This document shows positions 7,108 to 14,947 of a DNA stretch of 19,228 nucleotides, piece after piece; position 1 is the first letter of the stretch; each line of letters starts with the position of its first letter. This stretch comes from Psychrobacter sp. (GTDB lineage Bacteria; Pseudomonadota; Gammaproteobacteria; Pseudomonadales; Moraxellaceae). Below the pieces are notes generated by a model, which did not search any database, was not told the DNA's origin, and saw only the letters and a list, made by a program, of their open reading frames with translations. The translations under genes were made by a program, and so were the position numbers. The stretch is from positions 1-19,228 of the forward strand of contig JARIAA010000110.1 in the NCBI GenBank assembly GCA_029264635.1, written 5' to 3'.

Positions 7108-7701
7108 GTCTTGCTTGGGTATTGGCTGAGCTACTAGCATTTTTAATTTAGCCAATACCCATGCTAGTAACCATTTAGTAACTAGCTCATAATTAATATA
7201 TAGCCAGTTCAATCTAAAAAAGATACAGCGGGACTGGGATGCTTAGTCTTTAATGTTGGTTTTGCAGCCTTTGTCGGCCAGCTACCGAAAGCCATAGAAA
7301 TTTATACCAGTTTCGCGTTATTAGATAATGTATCCATTTGATTTAATATCGACTATACATCAAGCAACTGACTATCTCTTTTGCTTAAAAGCGCTTATCT
7401 GTCTGTTCGCTTTTCTAATAGATGCGCCTCATTTATTTTTCTCAAAAAAATCTTGATTGTTATTTATAGTTGTCCTATTTTATTCCTACGTTTTCTGTAC
7501 AAACCTTCAATTCGAGCCTTTAATGGCTTTGTAAAGTGTTTTTTGTTTTAAAGTTTAACCATTACGTTGGGTAAAATTTAACACAATAGCTTACGATGAC
7601 TTATCATACATATCGCTAAAATGCGCTATATTGCAAATAGTAGTATTGATAGTGATTGACGATTATAAGAATATAGTTAGCAAAAGATAAGGACGTAGAG
7701 G
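7108..7701. other. Intergenic region of 594 bases with complex repeats and a possible coding relic
   Basis: No intact gene. From left to right: a permuted inverted repeat (7116-7189); a stretch at 7206-7343 whose third frame reads as protein-like sequence ending at TGA; a hairpin AAAAGCG/CGCTTTT (7387-7414); then strongly AT-rich DNA that should contain the promoter of the lipoprotein gene, which I cannot place securely. Confidence 0.55.
7116..7189. repeat. Permuted inverted repeat with pseudoknot potential
   Basis: TGGGTATTGGCT (7116-7127) pairs perfectly with AGCCAATACCCA (7150-7161). TACTAGCAT (7132-7140), inside that loop, pairs perfectly with ATGCTAGTA (7161-7169), directly beyond the first stem. 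TGAGC (7127-7131) can also pair with GCTCA (7185-7189). The right-hand arms therefore occur in an order giving crossing (pseudoknot) rather than nested pairing. It starts eight bases after the stop codon of the ribbon-helix-helix gene. No T-run follows. Confidence 0.6.
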
Positions 7702-8523
7702 ATGGTAAATTTTTTGACAAAACGATCAGCAGTCTATAAATATGATGTAGCAGATAACCTAGATATGTGGCATGGGCATGAACACCATGTTCGAAAACCT
7801 AACCAACGCATGAGTACGATAACCCTTCTTGTGCTGTCTTTAGGGATACTACCTCTACTAAGTGGCTGCTCACCGTCGCAGACGGATCCCAATAAGCAAA
7901 CTATCCCAACCAACTCTGATCAATGGCAAAAAAAGCTGGGGGACACTTTTGAGCAATTACCTGAGAATGACAGACAACTGCTTAGCCGCTATATGCTACG
8001 AATGAAGCTGAGCGATGCCTACGAGTCTGGAGCGATGCCGCGCATAACCATTAAGGAGGCCTTAGTACAACAGCGTGAGTACGAGCGCCTGCATCCCAAT
8101 AACCCCACTGGCAAAAAAAGCCCTATCGTTGCTAACGAGCAAACAGGCGCTGTTCAAGCATCAACTTATCCCGTTGCTCTACTACCCGTTAAGACTAGCG
8201 ATAGTGACCGCTTAAATCAGGTGAAGCTACAGTTTATATTATCCAATCACGGCTCTATTCCTATTAAAAGCTTTAAGGGGATACTGCTAATGAAAGACGC
8301 TAATCTCACAGAAGGTAAAAAGTTTAATGTGGCGCTGACCCAGTTTGTACCGCCTATCGAGCCTGAACAGTCAGGTACCGTGATGGTTGAAACCAGTATC
8401 GAAGACATTAACGTCATGCGTGCCATTAAAAATACGCAAAGCGTGACGATAGAGATTGGTAAGGGCGTCATTGTCTTAACTGACGGGCAAAGGATTGAAT
8501 TTGCAGAAAAGCTGTCTAAATAA
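7702..8523 (+). CDS. Predicted lipoprotein of unknown function
   Basis: 273 residues. A lipobox LLSGC ends at Cys56, preceded by a hydrophobic stretch ITLLVLSLGILPL. This suggests signal peptidase II processing and membrane anchoring. The residues after Cys are Ser-Pro-Ser, compatible with outer-membrane sorting. AAGGA at 7689-7693, eight bases before the ATG, supports the start at 7702. That puts a 36-residue hydrophilic, His-containing segment before the signal sequence; starting at ATG 7810 (Met37) would give a textbook lipoprotein signal but has no visible ribosome binding site. The mature part has a helical region (QLPENDRQLLSRYMLRMKLSDAYE, then KEALVQQREYE) and a C-terminal beta-rich domain (about 155-270). 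I recognise no enzymatic motif. It is monocistronic, with a strong terminator behind it. Confidence 0.8.
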   Translation: MVNFLTKRSAVYKYDVADNLDMWHGHEHHVRKPNQRMSTITLLVLSLGILPLLSGCSPSQTDPNKQTIPTNSDQWQKKLGDTFEQLPENDRQLLSRYMLRMKLSDAYESGAMPRITIKEALVQQREYERLHPNNPTGKKSPIVANEQTGAVQASTYPVALLPVKTSDSDRLNQVKLQFILSNHGSIPIKSFKGILLMKDANLTEGKKFNVALTQFVPPIEPEQSGTVMVETSIEDINVMRAIKNTQSVTIEIGKGVIVLTDGQRIEFAEKLSK

Positions 8524-8543
8524 TCATTAGCGTAAAGCGCTAT

Positions 8544-8580
8544 AAAAAAACCCCAATCAGTGATTGATTGGGGTTTTTTT
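8544..8580. terminator. Bidirectional-type terminator after the lipoprotein gene
   Basis: AAAAAAACCCCAATCA and TGATTGGGGTTTTTTT pair perfectly around the loop GTGAT. A on the left and T on the right let it work for the lipoprotein gene on plus and for tRNA-Ser on minus, whose 3' end is at 8592. Confidence 0.95.
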
Positions 8581-8591
8581 ATACTTAAATT

Positions 8592-8682
8592 TGGCGGAGA
8601 CGGAGAGATTCGAACTCTCGAAGGGCTATGAACCCTTGTCGGTTTTCAAGACCGGTGCATTCAACCGCTCTGCCACGTCTCC
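8592..8682 (-). tRNA. tRNA-Ser (anticodon UGA)
   Basis: A 91-base class II tRNA. On the minus strand it starts GGAGACG, pairing with CGTCTCC, and ends with discriminator G and an encoded CCA. The anticodon stem CCGGT/ACCGA region carries the loop CTTGAAA (anticodon TGA, serine). The long variable arm AAGGGTTCATAGCCCTT and the T arm GAGAG-TTCGAAT-CTCTC are complete. Its own promoter lies just upstream. Confidence 0.96.
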
Positions 8683-8693
8683 ATTTGTGCATC

Positions 8694-8721
8694 ATTATAG
8701 CGATATGAAATGAGAATGCAA
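8694..8721 (-). promoter_or_regulatory. Promoter of tRNA-Ser
   Basis: On the minus strand TTGCAT (8721-8716) is followed after 16 bases by a perfect TATAAT (8699-8694). Transcription would begin about five bases before the mature tRNA, so the leader is very short. The -35 region overlaps a small hairpin (8712-8732) just after the dehydrogenase stop codon. Confidence 0.8.
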
Positions 8722-8744
8722 GCGCATATCTCAAAAAACTCAAA

Positions 8745-9920
8745 TTATTTTGCTACCAAAGATTCTTTACTTAGATTCTGCCTGCTATAAGCCAGGTGCA
8801 AGCACATATCAAGCAGCCTATTAGCATAGCCCCACTCGTTATCATACCAAGCAAACACCTTGTATTGGCTGCCCACTTGCATAAGCTGCTGACCATCGAT
8901 AATGAGCGACTCAGGCTGATGAATAAAGTCACTTGAGACCAATGGCTCATCGGTATATGCCATAATATCGAGCAGGTGGGCTTGGCTGGCAGATTTGAGT
9001 ACTTCTCGCATAGCATTCACACTGACATCTGGCGCATTAAATACAAAGGTCACATCAATTGCTGCCACATCGATGGTTGGCACGCGTATGGAATGCCCGT
9101 TAATCTTGCCGATCATCGCTGGCAACACGCGCTCAGTGGCTGCGATGCTACTAGAGGTCGTCGGAATAATATTGTAGCCGGACGCGCGCGCACGTCTTGG
9201 GTCGCGGTGAGCTTGATCAAGTACCGTTTGATCGGCGGTAACCGCATGAATCTCTGTCATCATCGCCGACTTGACGCCAAAGGCTTTATCAAGCGTATCA
9301 ATGAGTGGCACTAGCGCTTGAGTAGTACAAGAGACACTAGAGATAATCGGCAGCTTGCCTGTTAATTCATTGGCATTGACACCCATCACAATACAAGCAT
9401 CGACATGATCAAAGGGCGCAGCACCGATAATGACTTGCTTTGCGCCTGCCTCAATATGCAAATGCGCTTGCTCATAAGAGCGAAAATGTCCTGTACACTC
9501 TAAAACTACGTCGATTCCAAGCGTCTGCCATGGCAGCTGCTTTGGGTCTGGCTCTGAGAGCATACGAATACAGTAGGTATGATTATTTTTAGTTAGGCAT
9601 AACTGAGTGTCACTATAATCGTGAGCCATGCTCTGTATTATATCGGCACTAACCCCAAGACGACTCAAGCGCCCGTGGGTACTGTCAAACTTTAATAAGT
9701 GCAATAAAATGTCGGCTGACGCTAAATCATTAATAGCCACGACATGAATCGCACGTCCCAACACCTCAAAGCGCTCTAATAGCGCACGCAGAACATTACG
9801 CCCTATACGTCCAAAGCCATTAATAGCGACTCTTAGTGGCTGCGTATGCTCACTAGTAGCATGCAATAGAGCGACAGGATCTGATATGAGTCGGTAGTTG
9901 GCACTAGAAAAATCAGGCAT
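8745..9920 (-). CDS. Glyceraldehyde-3-phosphate / erythrose-4-phosphate dehydrogenase family protein
   Basis: NAD-dependent aldehyde-phosphate dehydrogenase, either glycolytic or gluconeogenic GAPDH or the Epd enzyme of vitamin B6 synthesis. The 391 residues include the Rossmann motif INGFGRIGR (33-41), INDLASADILLHLLKFDSTHGRL, the catalytic Cys198 in SSVSCTTQA, catalytic His225, DPRRARA followed by NIIPTTSSS, RVPT, and WYDNEWGYANR near the end. HGRL and DPRRARA favour a GAPDH-like enzyme over Epd. Two features are odd: the usual SCTTNC is SCTTQA, and about 28 extra residues precede the Rossmann core, with no visible ribosome binding site at 9920. It ends an apparent two-gene minus-strand unit, 50 bases after the helicase stop. 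Confidence 0.88.
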   Translation of the reverse strand: MPDFSSANYRLISDPVALLHATSEHTQPLRVAINGFGRIGRNVLRALLERFEVLGRAIHVVAINDLASADILLHLLKFDSTHGRLSRLGVSADIIQSMAHDYSDTQLCLTKNNHTYCIRMLSEPDPKQLPWQTLGIDVVLECTGHFRSYEQAHLHIEAGAKQVIIGAAPFDHVDACIVMGVNANELTGKLPIISSVSCTTQALVPLIDTLDKAFGVKSAMMTEIHAVTADQTVLDQAHRDPRRARASGYNIIPTTSSSIAATERVLPAMIGKINGHSIRVPTIDVAAIDVTFVFNAPDVSVNAMREVLKSASQAHLLDIMAYTDEPLVSSDFIHQPESLIIDGQQLMQVGSQYKVFAWYDNEWGYANRLLDMCLHLAYSRQNLSKESLVAK

Positions 9921-9970
9921 AACAAAGTATCGCTATAAAGGTAGGAGACAATCGAGAGAAAATAAAAGAC

Positions 9971-11893
9971 TTATGGCGCAATAAAAATCAGCGCCAGACG
10001 AATAGTGTTATAGTCAATACGCTGCTTAAGACTCTCATAAATCGGCTTAATTTTTACACTGCCATCATCATTAAAATCATTAGGATTATTGGCAACTTTA
10101 ATCGCCACATAAGCATTGCCTACTGCCATCATTACCTCATCATCAGGACGCAGATGATCGCAGGCGAGGCTTGGGTCTTGGCGTTTAAGATCGCTGATAT
10201 GGCGCATAATCGTCGACTGCGCAAGCTCGCGCGTCTGGGCAATATCAGCGATGGACAAGCTCTCTTCTAATAATAGCCGTGTCGCAAGCAACGTACTATC
10301 TGATTTATCAGAGATTTGATTGCCCAGTTTTTGTTTTTTGTCCTGCTGCGCCTGTAGTTGTTCGCGGCGCTTTTTTTGTAGGTTTGCATAGGCATCAATG
10401 ACTGACTGACTGAGCGTACCGCCTGCCTTTAAGATGAATTTTTCGTGCGCCTGTGTAATGCTTTTTTCATCGAGCATCGCATAATTGGCATCCGCTTCAT
10501 CAGACAGTACCAAAAAGCGTTTGTCAGCGCCGCGTGCCAGCGGATCTAGCTGTAAGCTCATATCATTCATCCCCAGCAGTTGCAGGCCTGCCAGTGACTT
10601 TAGCCGTGACAATGCCACATAACCTTGACCCAGCTCAAAGGTGCGCGACAAGTCAATCTCAGCGGCATCAAGGGTCATGCCTTGCGATTTATGAATGGTA
10701 ATCGCCCACGCCAGACATAGTGGCACTTGCTCATAGCTTGCCAGCACGTCCCCTGTTTCATCTTCGATTATCCACTCTTCTGGCTCCGCGATAACTTCAC
10801 GCCCTGAATTGAGCCTAACGACTGGCATTTTCTGCGGCGCTGGTTTTTTGGCTTTTGGTTTTTCCTTCGCTTTGCTTTTATTTTTTGCATTTTTAGTAGT
10901 ATCGGTATCACTGTCCGTACTCGCATCGTCCTCAATTAAAGGGGTAGTACTCTCTTTGCTGTCATCCACCTTGACGGCTGCAAAGCCTATCAATTCACCC
11001 ATCGTACCATTAGAGACGCCAAGCTCAGTGTTGTTTTTAATAAACATCACTTTTGCGCCAACTTTCAGTACCAAATCGTCTTGGGTGCGTACGGTTTTTT
11101 TGAGCGTCTCAACCAATTTGTTGTCACCCGTCGCCGCGGCTTCAAAGCGCATCATCTCGCCTGATAGCGCTGCCAGCTCTTTGTCATTAATTTTATTGAC
11201 GTTAAGGTTGTGCGTATAAAGACGGGTACGCTTGATATCGACATCTTGATCAAAGGTGGCCTCCAGCGCGGTAATGGCTTCAAAGCTCACTTCCTGCCGA
11301 CGAATTTGATTCAAAATATCGTCCAAATCAAGGCCACCATTCGCCGCCTCACTTACTTGTCTGTGTTGCTCAGATAAATAGCAAATATGAAACTTAGCGT
11401 CAAGCCAAGCCTCTGACATAAAGGCAAACTTCTCACGATTGCTCTCGCCTTTACTACCAATGGGTGGCAGCTGAAAAAAATCTCCTGCGACAACGAGCTG
11501 AATACCACCGAATGGCGCGTCATTTTTGCGCACATGTTTAAGGACTTGGTTGACTAAATTGAGCTGCTTAGCATGCAACATCGATATCTCATCGATAATG
11601 AGAACAGCGGTATCTTTTAATCGGTCCGCTAAAAACTGTTTGCGCGATAAATTGGTCAAGTCGCGATCAGATAGCTCATCTTTGATACCGATGCCCGACC
11701 AGCTATGGATAGTCGTACCGCTCATGTGCGTCGCTGCAATGCCAGTACTCGCCGTCACAGCGACGGGCACACGGCGCGCACGCAAATAATTGATGTATTG
11801 ATTGAGAGTGTAAGTCTTACCTGAACCTGCTGAGCCTGTCAAAAATACATTTTGACCTGTTTTTAAGATATCAAGAGCAGAAGATTGACGCAT
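9971..11893 (-). CDS. PIF1/RecD-like superfamily 1 helicase with C-terminal helix-turn-helix region
   Basis: 640 residues. An ATP-dependent DNA helicase of the PIF1 family, expected to move 5'-3' and act at replication or repair structures; the direction is family knowledge. Walker A GSAGSGKT is at 20-27, STGIAA at 49-54, Walker B IIDEIS at 99-104, GDFFQLPP at 137-144, the QHR motif at 176-178, and the 2B/motif VI region AITIHKSQGMTLD...GQGYVALSR at 397-430. Between 310 and 357 lies a low-complexity insertion, acidic then Lys/Ala/Pro-rich. The C-terminus has a coiled, charged linker (about 505-530) followed by SIADIAQTRELAQSTIMRHISDL, a helix-turn-helix like the HTH_40 domain of some RecQ and PIF1 helicases. 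The start at 11893 has only a weak ribosome binding site, but Walker A position supports it. Confidence 0.92.
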   Translation of the reverse strand: MRQSSALDILKTGQNVFLTGSAGSGKTYTLNQYINYLRARRVPVAVTASTGIAATHMSGTTIHSWSGIGIKDELSDRDLTNLSRKQFLADRLKDTAVLIIDEISMLHAKQLNLVNQVLKHVRKNDAPFGGIQLVVAGDFFQLPPIGSKGESNREKFAFMSEAWLDAKFHICYLSEQHRQVSEAANGGLDLDDILNQIRRQEVSFEAITALEATFDQDVDIKRTRLYTHNLNVNKINDKELAALSGEMMRFEAAATGDNKLVETLKKTVRTQDDLVLKVGAKVMFIKNNTELGVSNGTMGELIGFAAVKVDDSKESTTPLIEDDASTDSDTDTTKNAKNKSKAKEKPKAKKPAPQKMPVVRLNSGREVIAEPEEWIIEDETGDVLASYEQVPLCLAWAITIHKSQGMTLDAAEIDLSRTFELGQGYVALSRLKSLAGLQLLGMNDMSLQLDPLARGADKRFLVLSDEADANYAMLDEKSITQAHEKFILKAGGTLSQSVIDAYANLQKKRREQLQAQQDKKQKLGNQISDKSDSTLLATRLLLEESLSIADIAQTRELAQSTIMRHISDLKRQDPSLACDHLRPDDEVMMAVGNAYVAIKVANNPNDFNDDGSVKIKPIYESLKQRIDYNTIRLALIFIAP

Positions 11894-12225
11894 ATATCCA
11901 AACCAGTTAAGTGAATAGTATTAAAAAGAGCACAAGAAAAAAGTTGCCAAGCGTATATTTATAGACAAATAATCAAAGCTGTTGACAACTTTTTCGACTA
12001 TAGCCGCTAAAAGGTAGTGGCAACAATTATAACAGCTGCAACACCTTTACGAACCTTTTTAACAAAGCGATATTTTATAACTTAAAGCTATGGATTTATT
12101 GATTAAATATTATTAAAAGTCACTATCAATCTGGGCGAAATTTAGATACGGTATAGTAAGTAGTGAATCAGGAAGATTAACCTCAGGCATTATTTAATAA
12201 CGCCGACCATAACAAGGAATCGTTT
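11894..12225. other. Divergent helicase/aldehyde dehydrogenase spacer, no gene
   Basis: This 332-base AT-rich spacer holds the two divergent promoters. A TTGACA at 11982-11987 is the best -35-like element for the plus strand, but no good -10 follows at 16-18 bases. TATAGT at 12152-12157 could be a -10 for exaC but lacks a -35. I see no sigma54-type -24/-12 pair and no coding frame. Confidence 0.5.
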
Positions 12226-13752
12226 ATGCTATACGCTTATCCCAATACTGAAAACAGTCCCGTCCAATTTCGCGAAAAATACGACAATTTTATCAATGGT
12301 GAATGGACCCCGCCCACCGATGGCGAATACTTTGACAACCCAAGTCCTATCGATGGCAAGACTATCTGTCAAGTCGCACGCTCAAAAGAGGCTGATATCG
12401 AAAAAGCCCTTGACGCAGCTCATGCTGCCAAAGACGCGTGGGGCAAAACCAGCGTTACTGAACGCGCCAATCTGTTACTCAAAATCGCTGATAAAATGGA
12501 GGCCAACCTAGAGGCTATCGCCATTGCCGAATGCTACGAAAACGGCAAGCCTGTGCGCGAGACCTTGGCTGCCGATATTCCTTTAGCGATCGATCACTTT
12601 CGTTATTTTGCCAGTGCGATTCGCGCCCAAGAAGGCGGTATTAGCCAAATCGATGACGATACGGTTGCTTATCATTTCCATGAGCCACTTGGCGTCGTCG
12701 GTCAAATTATCCCCTGGAACTTCCCTATCCTAATGGCCGTTTGGAAATTGGCGCCTGCTCTGGCCGCTGGTAACTGTATCGTGCTCAAACCTGCTGAGCA
12801 AACGCCCGCTTCTATTTTGTTTATGCTAGAAACTATCGGTATCGCTGATATCTTACCAAAAGGCGTACTTAACGTCATCAATGGTTTTGGCGTTGAAGCC
12901 GGCAAACCGCTCGCCTCTAACCCTCGTATTAACAAAGTGGCGTTCACCGGAGAGACCACCACTGGCCGCCTTATCATGCAGTATGCCAGTGAAAACATCA
13001 TTCCTGTGACATTAGAGCTAGGTGGTAAAAGCCCAAATATCTTCTTCGCTGATATTATGGATGAAGACGATGATTTCTTAGATAAAGCGGTCGAGGGTCT
13101 TGTCATGTTTGCGCTAAATCAAGGCGAAGTTTGTACTTGCCCATCACGCGCCCTAGTGCATGAAAGCATTTATGATGAATTTATCAAACGCTGTATCGCC
13201 CGTGTTGAGGCGATCAAAATGGGCAATCCGTTAGATACAGACACCATGATTGGCGCGCAAGCCAGCTTAGATCAGTTAGAAAAAATCCTATCTTATCTTG
13301 ATATTGGTAAAAAGGAGGGCGCAAAAGTCTTGGTTGGCGGTGAGCAGGCCAAACATGAGGGCGAGCTTGGTGATGGCTACTATGTGCAGCCTACTATCTT
13401 TGAGGGGACCAACGACATGCGCGTGTTCCAAGAAGAGATCTTTGGACCTGTGCTTGCCGTCACCACTTTTAAAGATGATGAAGAAGCAATGAGTATCGCT
13501 AACGATACCTTATATGGTCTTGGTGCTGGCGTCTGGACCCGTAGCGTCCATAAAGCATATCGTTTTGGACGTGGTATTCAAGCGGGCCGCGTATGGACCA
13601 ACTGCTATCATCTGTATCCTTCGCATTCAGCCTTCGGCGGTTATAAACAATCAGGTATCGGCCGCGAAAACCATTTAATGATGCTCGATCATTACCAGCA
13701 AACCAAAAACATGCTGGTATCTTATAGCCCTAAAGCGATGGGATTCTTTTAA
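12226..13752 (+). CDS. exaC: NAD-dependent acetaldehyde dehydrogenase, ExaC/AldB/AcoD type
   Basis: Oxidises acetaldehyde to acetate in the cytoplasm. The 508 residues have full aldehyde dehydrogenase architecture: cofactor-site PWNFP (Asn165), Lys188 in VLKPAEQTP, FTGETTTG, the general base Glu264 in LELGGKSP, and the catalytic cysteine in NQGEVCTCPSR (Cys303, with Cys305 next to it). The GEVCTCPSR form and the C-terminal YHLYPSHSAFGGYKQSGIGRE place it in the ExaC/AldB/AcoD branch used for ethanol- or acetoin-derived acetaldehyde. AAGGAA at 12214-12219 is six bases before the ATG. It heads the five-gene ethanolamine module; 104 bases separate it from the alcohol dehydrogenase. The symbol is by subfamily resemblance. 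Confidence 0.92.
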   Translation: MLYAYPNTENSPVQFREKYDNFINGEWTPPTDGEYFDNPSPIDGKTICQVARSKEADIEKALDAAHAAKDAWGKTSVTERANLLLKIADKMEANLEAIAIAECYENGKPVRETLAADIPLAIDHFRYFASAIRAQEGGISQIDDDTVAYHFHEPLGVVGQIIPWNFPILMAVWKLAPALAAGNCIVLKPAEQTPASILFMLETIGIADILPKGVLNVINGFGVEAGKPLASNPRINKVAFTGETTTGRLIMQYASENIIPVTLELGGKSPNIFFADIMDEDDDFLDKAVEGLVMFALNQGEVCTCPSRALVHESIYDEFIKRCIARVEAIKMGNPLDTDTMIGAQASLDQLEKILSYLDIGKKEGAKVLVGGEQAKHEGELGDGYYVQPTIFEGTNDMRVFQEEIFGPVLAVTTFKDDEEAMSIANDTLYGLGAGVWTRSVHKAYRFGRGIQAGRVWTNCYHLYPSHSAFGGYKQSGIGRENHLMMLDHYQQTKNMLVSYSPKAMGFF

Positions 13753-13771
13753 GCCTGTTTTTTAAAGCCCT

Positions 13772-13799
13772 GCACTTTATGGTAAAAACCGTAAAGTGC
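13772..13799 (+). other. Intercistronic hairpin between exaC and adh
   Basis: GCACTTTATGGT pairs with ACCGTAAAGTGC over 12 pairs (one T-G) around an AAAA loop. No T-run follows, so it is more likely an mRNA-stability or processing element than a terminator. Confidence 0.65.
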
Positions 13800-13856
13800 G
13801 CCCTGAATGCTCACAAAGCATTTTAATGTACATAAATGTTACAAGGAATAATTACT

Positions 13857-14885
13857 ATGAGTAACAAAATGAAAGCAGCTGTTTTGCACGAATTTGGTCA
13901 ACCCTTACAAATCGAAGAAGTCGACATTCCAACCCCAGGCGCTGGTCAGATCGTCGTCAAAATGCAAGCCTCTGGTGTCTGTCACACTGATTTGCATGCA
14001 GTTGAAGGCGATTGGCCAGTCAAACCTAGCCCGCCATTTATCCCAGGACATGAAGGCGTGGGCATCATAACTGCCGTTGGCGAAAACGTTCATCATGTCA
14101 AAGAAGGTGACCGCGTTGGTGTGCCTTGGCTATATACCGCTTGTGGTCATTGCACTTATTGTTTAGGCGGCTGGGAAACCTTATGCTTGCGTCAAAAAAA
14201 TACGGGCTACTCAGTTAATGGCAGCTTTGCAGAGTATGTTTTAGCAGATGCTAACTATGTTGGCATTATCCCTGAGAGCGTTGATTCTGTTGAGATTGCA
14301 CCAGTTTTATGTGCAGGAGTTACTGTCTATAAAGGTCTTAAAATGACTGATACAAAACCTGGCGATTGGGTCGTCATCTCAGGTATCGGCGGCCTTGGTC
14401 ACATGGCGGTACAATACGCTGTTGCGATGGGACTTAACGTTGCTGCGGTCGATATCGATGATGACAAACTGGATTTTGCTAAAAAATTAGGGGCGACCAT
14501 CGCTGTTAATGCCAAAGACACTGATCCTGGTGATTTTTTACAAAAGGAGATTGGCGGGGCTCATGGGGTGCTAGTAACAGCCGTATCCTCCAGCGCATTT
14601 GATCAAGCGCTAACGATGTTAAGACGCGGCGGCACTTTGGTTTGTAATGGCCTGCCAACGGGCGAGTTCCCTGTCTCTATCTTCAACACGGTTTTAAACG
14701 GTATTACGATACGTGGATCCATCGTCGGTACGCGTCTTGATTTGCAAGAATCACTGGAGATGGCAGCAGAAGGTAAAGTAAAAGCGACTGTCGCCGCTGA
14801 GCCGCTTGAGAATATTAACGATATCTTTGAGCGTATGCGCGATGGCAAAATCGAGGGACGCATTGTGATTGATTACACGATGTAG
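13857..14885 (+). CDS. adhP: Zinc-dependent alcohol dehydrogenase, AdhP type
   Basis: Interconverts ethanol (or propanol) and aldehyde with NAD in the cytoplasm. Starting at ATG 13857 gives 342 residues, normal for AdhP. AAGGAA at 13843-13848 lies eight bases before it, whereas the in-frame ATG at 13836 lies upstream of that site and is unlikely. Catalytic zinc ligands are Cys42 (GVCHTD), His65/Glu66 (GHEG) and Cys152. Structural zinc ligands are Cys96, Cys99, Cys102 and Cys110 in ACGHCTYC...TLC. The NAD fold has GIGGLG at 176-181 with an acidic AVDIDDD strand end. Next to exaC it would complete ethanol-acetaldehyde-acetate interconversion. The pairing suggests use in ethanol oxidation or as a sink for acetaldehyde from EutBC; that is inference. 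Confidence 0.93.
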   Translation: MSNKMKAAVLHEFGQPLQIEEVDIPTPGAGQIVVKMQASGVCHTDLHAVEGDWPVKPSPPFIPGHEGVGIITAVGENVHHVKEGDRVGVPWLYTACGHCTYCLGGWETLCLRQKNTGYSVNGSFAEYVLADANYVGIIPESVDSVEIAPVLCAGVTVYKGLKMTDTKPGDWVVISGIGGLGHMAVQYAVAMGLNVAAVDIDDDKLDFAKKLGATIAVNAKDTDPGDFLQKEIGGAHGVLVTAVSSSAFDQALTMLRRGGTLVCNGLPTGEFPVSIFNTVLNGITIRGSIVGTRLDLQESLEMAAEGKVKATVAAEPLENINDIFERMRDGKIEGRIVIDYTM

Positions 14886-14947
14886 TTATATAATTTTATG
14901 ACGTTTTGACACCCGTTTTATGGGGTCATTCTTTACTTATTAACAAC

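Noticed and set aside
7387..7414. AAAAGCG/CGCTTTT hairpin as a terminator
   Set aside because: The 14-base loop, short stem and lack of a nearby upstream gene make it too weak to call.
10809..11219. 136-codon open frame on the plus strand opposite the helicase gene
   Set aside because: It is antisense to a full-length helicase. Its hydrophobic product arises from the reverse reading of the Lys/Ala/Asp-rich insertion, and no ribosome binding site is seen.
12702..13106. 134-codon open frame on minus inside the aldehyde dehydrogenase
   Set aside because: It is antisense to the catalytic region of a conserved enzyme; low-complexity serine-rich product, no start signal.
13836..13856. Upstream ATG for the alcohol dehydrogenase
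   Set aside because: It lies before the AAGGAA ribosome binding site that serves the ATG at 13857, and adds seven residues not typical of AdhP.
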